Made by a program: the position numbers and the translations under genes. 64,000 nt of DNA from Russula earlei. Lineage: Eukaryota > Basidiomycota > Agaricomycetes > Russulales > Russulaceae. The stretch is taken from contig JAGFNK010000274.1 of the NCBI GenBank assembly GCA_025769875.1, forward strand, positions 1 to 64,000. The letters are read 5' to 3'. The notes under the pieces are model-generated. The model was not told the origin of the DNA and ran no database searches. It saw only the letters and a list, made by a program, of their open reading frames with translations. Each line of letters opens with the position of its first letter. Position 1 is the first letter of the stretch. Below, in pieces: positions 56,269 through 64,000 of this stretch.

Positions 56269-57095
56269 TGTCAAGACACATACTGCTGATCACTAAGGAC
56301 TAAGGAGCAGGTGGGCAGGGGTTGGAACAGATGGTATGCAGTGTAAATGGTGTTGAACAGGAGGACAAGCCAAATGACTAGAAGGTACCAGATGGGGACT
56401 GGTATGTGTTGCAGAAGGCAGAGGCAAAGAGTAGAGGCCAGTGCAGCAAGGGGCTTTAGACAAGGTGGTCATTGAAGAGTACCTTGAAGATGAGGGGAGA
56501 CTTTAGACTGAGTGGTCACAGGGGAGTACCCAGGAAGATGAGAGTATCACAAATGGACAGTCTGACGACTGCCATGCTACATTTGGGCTTATATACTGTG
56601 TACAGGATTGATTACAAAGAATAGGAACTATTCTAGACTCCTTGGTACCATCCAATAGGACTACAGAGGCATAAACTTGCTTGTGTCAGGTTTCAGGCTT
56701 ACTGAGCGCATTACTGATCATTGTGGAGCGATGACATGCTTATGATGTCACTGTGGAGCGCTTAGTGAGCCGATGAGGTCATTGTGGAGTCACTCAGTCA
56801 GCCATGATGTCATTGGAGCTTAAGTGATGTCATATGAGTTATGCAACAGTTTGTAGGAGTTCATGCTGCTGTTTTGGGTTCTTGGTGGCTGAGCGGCCAT
56901 GTGGCTGCCATATGATGATTACCTGATTAGAACAAGCATGCCTGGTTGTGTTATATGCCTTTGCAATAGCGATATCTTGTACCGCAGGAGGGATAGCCCA
57001 GAAAACAGAAGTGTGTTGGCAATGCAAAGTGAGAGAGATCTTTCTTGAGTAAAGTAGGACAATATATGGCCAGGACCTGGCCTTTGTTTGTAACA
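56269..57095 (-). mobile_element. Solo LTR family 1 (827 bp) in element C protease
   Basis: TGTCAAGACACATACTGC ... GTTTGTAACA with flanks GCTAG (56264-56268) and GTTAG (57096-57100), a duplication with one C/T change. The protease coding sequence continues on both sides. Confidence 0.85.
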
Positions 57096-57180
57096 GTTAG
57101 TGCTAAAACTTATAAGTCCAGTGGCATTTTGTGTTCCATCCACATTTTGCGCTGGCAAGGGTTTGGTCATGGTTTGGAGG

Positions 57181-58142
57181 TGTCATGAACCATTCTCCGG
57201 AGAGGGCCCTTGAAGGACCCTTCCTTATAGGAGGAAACCCAGCCTCTATGGTGTCACCCTGTTCACACGAGCAAAAGGGGTGAGTAGAGGTGTCCACAAT
57301 ATCGCACGCGCATTGTTGCGCGAGCAATTCTTGGCACAATCGACATACAGCAAGCCCCACTTAAAGGCAACCCTTCTAGCAACAAAAGACAGTATTAGGG
57401 CCTTCCTAAGGACCCTTTGGAACGACCCTAGGAACTATACAATAGGCACTAACCTAGTATCAAAGGCCCTACAACGCGTTATTAGACCAACTCTAATAAC
57501 TATAGAACGAACTATAAGGCAATACTAAGGACCTTAATAGAAGTATTAGGGTCGACTCTAAGGACCCTAATAGAACTATATAAGGGCCTTATAAGATAAC
57601 ACTATTCCCTAACCAAACTACAAGTCCTCAAATGACCGGCCCTAAACTAACTAACAGGAAATGAATCAGGTGCTTGCACGTGCACTAAAGCAGTGAACAC
57701 GTGGACAATGGAAGCTCTTACTCATCAAGAGAAGCTTTCTTACTCAGCAGCTTACTGAGCATGACTGAGCATGCTCAGTAAGTGTCCTCCAACTTCTTAC
57801 TCATCACCCTATTGTGCTTGATAACAAGGTTATGACTTGTTCCCTATTTAGCAGTTCTCTTGTAGTATATAAGCGCTCAATAAAGTAGCGGACAGTCCTC
57901 AGACTGTCCATTTGTTTATGGCACTCTCCTTCTCTGGGATACTCCTTTAAGGACCGTCCCCTTGTGACTATCCTGGCCTCTTCTCTGCGTGACTGTGCTA
58001 CTCTCACAGTAACAGTACCTCTCTGGTATTTGCTACTACTCTGGACTCTGCTCCTTGCCCACGCGGTCTTGGACGTCTACCGACTCGTCTTCGAGCTTAT
58101 CCCTTGCTCTTGAACTGGATAGTTCAACAGTGAGTCTTGACA
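57181..58142. mobile_element. Solo LTR family 3 (962 bp), copy 2
   Basis: TGTCATGAACCATTCTCC ... GTGAGTCTTGACA flanked by GGAGG at 57176-57180 and 58143-58147. Same TATA-like TAGTATATAAGCGC box as copy 1. It interrupts the protease region of element C 85 bp from the family 1 LTR. Confidence 0.9.
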
Positions 58143-58489
58143 GGAGGTGCAGGTGGTGTCTTTGTGCAAATCATTCATGAATTATCATTCCTTCTGCCCC
58201 ACTGTCATGTAGGGCTCTTGCACCAATTTCTTTGCCACTCATCTTCCCCCCAAGGATAACTTTCAAGGCAATAGATGGGGAGCAGATATTTTTGGTAAAA
58301 ACTTTGGGGTAATTGATTTCTTGTTGTATCATACTGATTTGGACTGTGTCCCTTCTTGGTGCGGAATGGGGTCCAATTAAAAATCCATAGGAGCTGATCT
58401 AGGGCAAGGGATTGAGTCCGCAAGTGTATCTCTCCAGGTAGTCAATGATGCGACAGGAACCAGTTCTTCTTGTGCAGGTTTGATATTTT

Positions 58490-60690
58490 CATCTTAGATT
58501 GTTGTAGCTCTTACTGTTTGGGGGAAAGATCCTTGTTGTTGGCATCCTTGTGCTGCTTTCTTTGCTCTACATTGGTTCACCATATGATTTCTCTTTCCAC
58601 AATAATAGCAGAGGTTGTTCTTGTGTCAGAATTCCTTCTCTGCATCTGTGAGTGGTTTCCTTTCACTCCTGGATTCCCAGGGTCATTTGTTAGGTTCTCC
58701 TTGGTACAAGTTGATTTCCAGCGGATTGTCCAATCCTTGAGTGTTTAGTCCTCAGGTACATACAGAGTGTCCACCTTGAAAAGCTGTGGAGTTGTATAAG
58801 TGAAATAGATTGTCAAATTCTCTTGCCACTTTGATGAGGGCTGCAAGTGTGGTTGGTGTTGGTGTGATTCCCAATATTTCCTGAAGCAAAGCTGGGTTAA
58901 TGTTCTTTCTGAATGCATACATCTTCATCTTCTCATCAGTGGTGGTGGCTCATGATGCGTGGTGCAACCATTTCTGATACCATTCATTAAATGGTAGCTT
59001 TCCTTGATAGTAGGTGTGCATGGTGTTAGCAGAGGCCAATTCTGCTTCTGCAGGGATAAAATGATCTGCAAAGGCTTTCTTGAAATTGTCCCAAAATCCA
59101 TAGTTTGCTGATGTTCGTGCCATGGCCTTAGAGGTCTGTTCTCTAGCCCATGCCCTGGCAGGGGTCCCTACTTTGAAGTGTGTGAGTGCTGCAGCAACTT
59201 TCTTACTTTCATCTGTGAATGAGTCACCATTCATGTAGTAATAATTTGCCAAAGCTGCCCAGAAAGCTTCTGCATTATCTGCTTTTCCGTTGAAGGGCTC
59301 AGGGGCAGTTCCTACAAGACAAGGATTGTTAGGCCCCTTTTACCAACCGAGAATTCTTGAATCTTGAACTTGAACTTGGATTTTGGGATTTTCCGGGAGT
59401 GACAGGAGTAACAGGAGTGATGTAAGTGATATGATGTATATAATAAATTAATATGCATTTTTTTTTGTTGTCATTTGCATATTCACATATTTGGGGTTAC
59501 ACATGATGTGTCAGCGTCAAACTTGGAGTCGAGCAGTCCAACTCAAGCTCCACATCTGGGTGCTTGCAGCCCCATTTTCACCAGAGCTGCACATACAAAA
59601 TTTGCACAAAGATGTGCACCCACACATTGGTGACACATATTCTGCCTTGATGACATGCTTGCAATACCCCACTTGGAAGGAGTGGAAGGAAGGGTTAGAA
59701 AAAATATTTTACATATCACATGTAAACCCAGCAAATCACACCGGAAAATAACTCATATTTGAAATGGACTCATATTAGTTTATTATGTCACTTACATCAC
59801 ACCTGTCATTCCTGTCACTCCCGGAAAATCCTGAAATCCAAGTTCAAGTTCAAGATTCAAGAATTCTCGGTTGGTAAAAGGGGCCTTAGACATTGTGGGA
59901 CTAGGGAGTGTGGCAGTTGTGACGATGGGTGGAGCTGATCCTTGTAATTGGATTCTTGTTGGTGTCTGCACTTGTGGGAGTGTTTGTGGAGCACTGCTGA
60001 TTGTCTGAGGGGTTGGTTGTTGAGGGTTTCATTGGGTAGAAGGTCCTGGAGTGGCGCTTCGGATACTGGGTGCAGTACCTAAGATTGTGCTGACTTCTTG
60101 TTCTTCTCTGGCAGTGAAATTGACTTCTTTGTTGTTGTAGTATACCCAACATTTTCTAGAACAGCTCCACTTAATTGGTTTCTTCTGGAAGGTCCTGGTG
60201 AGGTTGAGTGGGTTGAAGTCTTGAACACTTTCTGCCACTGTAAGTCCTGCTTTAATTTGTGCAACAGTGACTTTGTCATTATCGTCTTCATATATCCAAG
60301 GTTCTGTAAGGTTCCCATGGTTGATGATAGATACTCCCATGAAATTTCCTCAGTAATGATGGTCTTGGGTATCATAGCTTAGGCTTTCAAATACTAGTGG
60401 GATTTGATCTTCTTATTCTTTGGAAAGATTCCTCCTTGTGCTCATAAGTTTAAACAACAGTTATGGTCCAATGACCATTGTTCCAAGAATATGCTATGGT
60501 GTAGGCTGGTTTCAGTCGAATGGTGTCAGGTCTTCCTTGGTGTTTTCTTAAGTGGATTCGGGAGTATTCTTTGGTGATGCTACTTTGTGTTAAGACTACT
60601 CAGGTCTTCCACAAGTATCCTTCAAGCTCTGCTGGTGAGATAGCAAAGTCATTTATCTCTCTGGTGGGATGTTGATACACTACAAAGTGC
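58490..60690 (-). pseudogene. Element C: gag, split by a MITE
   Basis: The N-terminal part at 60340-59889 holds MGVSIINHGNLTEPWIYED and SCSRKCWVYYNNKEVNFTA, with a Pro/Thr/Gln-rich linker and TGA at 60031-60029. The core at 59331-58950 holds MANYYYMNGDSFTDESKKV and the WAREQTSKAMARTSANYGFW region, with TGA at 58952-58950 (Arg expected). The zinc knuckle CYYCGKRNHMVNQC lies at about 58615-58570. A MITE sits between the two halves. N-terminal sequence can be followed up to about 60690. Confidence 0.78.
59332..59885. mobile_element. Harbinger-type MITE, 554 bp, with TTA duplication
   Basis: Ends GGCCCCTTTTACCAACCGAG and its mirror CTCGGTTGGTAAAAGGGGCC, flanked by TTA at 59329-59331 and 59886-59888. 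Subterminal TTCAAGTTCAAG and TGACAGGAGT motifs resemble those of the autonomous Harbinger element at 954-6964. The inverted termini extend about 110 bp. The interior has no transposase. A partial relative is at 9386-9798. Confidence 0.9.
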
Positions 60691-60699
60691 GTTGTTCTT

Positions 60700-61505
60700 A
60701 CTGTCATTTTCATGTGACCTTGCACTTGCCATTTTTGGATGTCATTTCAAGTGCAAAATTAAAACTGCTATATCTCAACAGTTTCTCAACAGATTGCCTT
60801 GAAACTTTGACAGTAGAACCTTATATACTGTATCTAGGTGCAGCCAAAATATGGGAGCCTAATATTCAGTTCTTGACATGTCGATTTTTCAGGTGCTGAC
60901 ATGAGTGCAAAACTTTGAACTGCCATATCTCAACTGTTTCTGAATCGATTGACTTGAAACTTTGACAGTGGGATCTCATGTACTGTATCTAGGTGCAGCC
61001 CAAGAGTTGGGGTCTAATTCTCAGTTCTTGAAGTTTCGAGTTTTGGGAGTGATCTGAGTGTGAAATGTTGAACTGCCATATCTCAACCATTTCTTAACAG
61101 ATTGACTTGAAACTTGTACAATGGAACCTTATATACTGTATCTAAGTGCAGCTAAAATATGGGAGCCTAATATTCAGTTCTTGAAGTTTCGATTTTTGGG
61201 TGCTGATCTGTGTGCAAATTTTCGAATTGCTATATCTCAGCCATTTCTCAATGGATTGCCTTCAAATGTGGACAGTAGAACCTCATGTACTGTATCTAGA
61301 TGCGGCCAAATAATGGGTTTGACTCGTTAAATTTTCCTGTTTTGGGGTGCTGACCCCAAGCATGGTAAGATTACATTATCCCTACAGCTGAACACATGAT
61401 ATGATGCCACTATTTACAACTGTAGTGTGCAAGAAGGGCACGCTTGAGTGAGTGGGGCTGGACAAGGATTGAGTGAAGAGCAAGAGGGACAAATTGAAAC
61501 AATGA
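60700..61505 (+). repeat. Fold-back family terminus with four 154-bp units
   Basis: Starts ACTGTCATTTTCATGTGACC and holds units at 60766, 60921, 61074 and 61228, then the TTTTGGGGTGCTGACCCCAAGC block and the segment before the inner arm (GCTGGACAAGGATTGAG). It equals the outer 800 bp of the 14010-17889 palindrome arm, without the inner part or the second arm. It begins exactly where gag of element C is lost. Confidence 0.75.
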
Positions 61506-61894
61506 CACAACATCAGGAAAAAACGAAAATGCTATGTAGCGCTATATAGCTACCATAGCGTCTGTAGCAACTTTACAACCATCGAGGTTTCATGCCTACA
61601 TAGCAACCACCAAACTCTATATAGCCGCTGCCAGAGTTATATAGAGCACCATTGACTACGTTTCTTTTACCAATGCTACATAAATCATACAATGTTACAT
61701 CGACAACATAAATATACGGTTCTCCCCATAGTCAACCATAGTCAGGAGTGCTACGGAAGCCTATGTAGCCAACCACACGCCTATGTTCTACCAATTGCAA
61801 CATTGTTATGATAAACGACTCAGGCACTTGCATTCACAAAAATGTCAGGAAACAATGTATATTCCACACATCAACGCTAACTAATATTTTTAAA
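61506..61894. other. Intergenic spacer downstream of the DUF6532 gene
   Basis: Contains TATATAGC/GCTATATAG-type short repeats near 61535-61650 and no gene. CpG content rises toward the gene. Confidence 0.35.
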
Positions 61895-63997
61895 CTACTC
61901 GACGTCTTCATCGTCGCTCCAGTCAACGCCATTCTGATGTTCTTCAATCGCCTTCTTGACGGCGTCCTCAGACAGTGAGTTCTGGTGTGAGCGCGACCCT
62001 TCTTCAGCATCAAACTTTCCGTAGACACTGTCAAGTTATTAGCACAGTTCATTTGAAGGTGATGGATACAGACCAGCCACCAGTGAATATTGCCTTCTGC
62101 AATGCCGGCAGGATACCAAGGTCCTTCGTAGCTTGGTCGAAACTTTGGAGCATCTCATGTGCGTCCTCGAAAACATGCTTGTAGTCTGCCACTGTGAAGG
62201 TGACAGGGCTGTATGACCCGGTTCTCCATTCATTGAGGGCGCATTCCATCTATAAGTTCAATAAATATGGCTTAGCAAGGGCAACATTTGGAAATTTCAC
62301 CGCAGACAATGTGAGCGCAATGGCAACCAGTGGGAACGGATCATATCGATCACGGAATATAACGGTGTCAGGCTTGCTTTTTGATGAATTTCGGAACCAG
62401 ACTTTGTTGATTATGTCTTGGATTGCACGGCTCTTCAAAAAACCACTCCGCCCTGTTGTTTGCTGTGGGAAACCCTGGTCAACAGCGCAACATGAAATGT
62501 TAGTACACTGACTGGCAACGTACCCGATAAACGTAGGTGAAATCACGCTTGAGCTCGGCCACTCGAGTGCGTTGGTTGGCAATGATGGTCAGATTGTATG
62601 TGTGTTGGAAGTTGAAAACGTTGGCCACCACGTCTTTGGCCTTGGTCTTGACATCACCGTGAAGATGGCCGGATTGCGCCGTGATCTATGTGGCCCACAT
62701 ATAATCTAAACAAATAGAATGTATATATTCACTCACTATGCGCAGATGATTCACATTGGGAACCATGTCGACATCCTTCTCCTTGCATCCTGCCTTCCAT
62801 GTGGCCTTGGCCCAGTTTGTTTCAGTGACCATGTCGGGATAGCTATTCATCATGCTGAGGTCAGCACGATAGTGAGTAATCACAGCACTGATGACATCCT
62901 GGATGTCTGCTCCGAAGTCCTTGGCCTTTGGGTGCCCATCGACTGAGTGTACCCGCCTGACTTTGTGCGCAGGGCCAGGGTCCAAGTCTGACGAATGGAC
63001 TGAGGGGTGGTAGTTTGGGCGTTGGTGGGGGAAGACAACAGAGCTAGTGCGTCCGCGTTGAGAGGCGACAGAGCTAGTGCGTCCACGTTGAGAGGCGACA
63101 GAACTAGTGTGTCTGCATCGAGAGGCTACAGAACTGGTGTGTCCGCGTCGGGAGACAGCAGAACTGGTGTGTCCGCGTTGAGAGCCAGACCTGGTGCGTC
63201 CACGTTGGGAGATAACAAAATTTGAGTGTCGGCGTTTTCGGGATGTCGCTTCCTCTGGATCACCATGTTCTGGAGAAGGAGAACTGTGGGGCCTCCTCGA
63301 ATATGTGTGTCGTATGCGTGGCCAGGGTATTACCTGTTCTGGCTCGTCTCCTGAAGAAATGGGGGATGAGCCATTGGCATCCTCCTTGTCATATCCACCC
63401 TGGTCAGTATAGGTTTCAAGGGAGTCGTCACGTTCGGTAGGGTATACACCCTGGTCAGTATCGCTTTCGTCACGTTTGATAGGGTCCTCTGCACTTTCAC
63501 TCCTTGATGTTTGCCCAGCAACCTGCACCTCTGGATGGCGGCGGGGTGAACATCTCACCACGACTGCCATTGGAGGTGGCGGTATCACCGAGTTGCGCAA
63601 ACTCAGATGTGGGCGGTTGGACCCATAAAAATGTATCTGCAAACGTGAATACCTGTGCAATGTAAACGAGTTTTGTACATACCGAGTCATCCTCTTCAAC
63701 AGGGGGACGTGAGCATTCAGTGGGTTTTGGAGTTGGAGCTGGACATCCGGTGAATGTCAAGAAAACAGGATATCCAAATCACTTACCGACGTTCTCCCGC
63801 TGCAGCTCCTTCTGCTTCCTCTTCGCCGCATTCATGGCTTTCTTTGTTGCCTTCTTAGCCTTGGCTGTCTTGCGGGCCTCCTCTTCGTCAACTACAATAC
63901 ATGAGCTGGTGTCATATCATGATGAGAGGAGAATCTACTTACTCAAGACCTGCACTTTGGTTGTGGGGCGGCGTGAACGAGTTATACGTTGATCCAT
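61895..63997 (-). CDS. DUF6532-family protein with a Ser/Arg/Thr decapeptide repeat
   Basis: Function unknown; the C-terminal half resembles the DUF6532 domain expanded in agaricomycetes. Eight exons join in phase to 586 aa: 63997-63943, 63891-63787, 63738-63683, 63636-62737, 62685-62524, 62474-62301, 62249-62074 and 62027-61895. The start MDQRITRSRRPTTKVQV is basic, and exon 2 is a Lys/Ala-rich coil (EEEARKTAKAKKATKKAMNA). Exon 4 has an acidic region, then six or so repeats of the type SQRGRTSSVA. The DUF6532-like part includes MNSYPDMVTETNWAKATWKA, RVAELKRDFTYVY, IQDIINKVWFRNSSKS and MECALNEWRTGSYSP. The C-terminus is acidic (WSDDEDVE). All introns are GT-AG and 40-55 bp. No breaks are seen. 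The gene may extend beyond the window edge upstream if an earlier exon exists. Confidence 0.8.
63030..63225 (-). repeat. 30-bp coding minisatellite in the DUF6532 gene
   Basis: About six imperfect 30-bp units (for example GTCCGCGTTGAGAGGCGACA on the plus strand), each coding ten residues of the form RGRTSSVASQ or RGHTSSAVSR. Unit variation is mainly at CpG sites and codon third positions. Confidence 0.75.
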
Positions 63998-64000
63998 GAA

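Larger units (their letters stand above)
55771..58480 (-). pseudogene. Element C: protease to RT linker, split by two LTRs
   Basis: The protease active site reads ALHDSGAEGMII at about 58190-58225. The part after it is found at 57096-57180 (MTKPLPAQNVDGTQNATGL), between LTR 3 and LTR 1. LVTNIRDHDIILGTDWL lies at 56250-56156, followed by TGA at 56155-56153 where Arg is usual before HHDPDIDW. The linker MHPSITIASASGTW continues to HQPWDHAIDLKPG at about 55735. Confidence 0.78.
48536..60699 (-). mobile_element. Ty3/gypsy chromovirus C, degraded and riddled with insertions
   Basis: Reading the minus strand from right to left: gag (about 60690-58490, split by a MITE), protease (58230-56160, split by LTR 3 and LTR 1), RT (55770-51840, split by element D), RNase H (51834-49870, split by LTR 3), integrase and chromodomain (49853-48785), purine tract, and a truncated LTR. 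The 5' LTR is absent because a fold-back family repeat begins at 60700. LTR family 1 is inferred to be its LTR. Stops and frameshifts occur throughout. Confidence 0.85.

Noticed and set aside
1..64000. CRISPR arrays, bacterial operons, riboswitches
   Set aside because: Introns, LTR retrotransposons and gene families show a fungal nuclear sequence. The tandem arrays seen have 154-bp or 30-bp units without CRISPR structure.
1..64000. tRNA or rRNA genes
   Set aside because: No convincing A-box/B-box pair with a foldable cloverleaf, and no rRNA-like block, was recognised by eye. A covariance-model search was not possible.

Overview
This window looks like repeat-rich DNA from a filamentous basidiomycete, most likely an agaricomycete. 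The evidence is short GT-AG introns of about 45-65 bp, a UBR7/mlo2-like gene, a fungal-style KDM3 histone demethylase, a DUF6532 family gene, and chromodomain Ty3/gypsy retrotransposons beside Harbinger, pogo, Tc1/mariner and MULE relics. The species cannot be named from the sequence. Only three ordinary host genes are visible: a KDM3-type JmjC demethylase (10481-12996, minus), a UBR7-like UBR-box/PHD protein (25203-26700, plus) and a DUF6532 protein (61895-63997, minus). These stretches are rich in CpG. Nearly everything between them is transposon DNA that is poor in CpG.

Layout. 1-953: repeat with no gene. 954-6964: a two-gene PIF/Harbinger element (Myb/SANT protein plus HARBI1-type transposase), itself carrying a 2.76 kb pogo-like element (1222-3983) that landed directly in front of the Myb/SANT start codon. 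7141-8217: a broken Tc1/mariner transposase. 8220-10270: repeats, including a truncated Harbinger-type MITE and a pogo terminal relic. 10481-12996: KDM3. 13390-20500: repeats dominated by a 3.88 kb near-perfect palindrome (14010-17889) with four-unit terminal arrays and a captured Nudix-hydrolase fragment. 20500-24900: repeat-derived DNA with one solo LTR (22318-23200) and one pogo MITE (24667-24894). 25203-26700: UBR7. 27000-29500: gypsy reverse-transcriptase relic split by a solo LTR.

29502-44751 is gypsy element B (plus strand). Its gag is split by a complete gypsy element A (30823-38213, minus strand) with intact LTR pairs and a 5-bp target duplication. 44752-45482 is a MULE relic with a SWIM finger. 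45483-48535 is a stack of LTRs with two other solo LTRs nested in it. 48536-60699 is one degraded gypsy element C (minus strand) that has been hit by at least five later insertions: two copies of one LTR, one of another, a 3.1 kb TA-target transposon (element D) and a MITE. Target duplications let each insertion be placed and the order of events be read.

Most broken frames in the retroelements carry TGA exactly where CGA (Arg) is expected, and the two LTRs of element A differ mainly by transitions at CpG. This suggests that CpG methylation and deamination, rather than random decay, silenced these elements. The host genes show no such stops.
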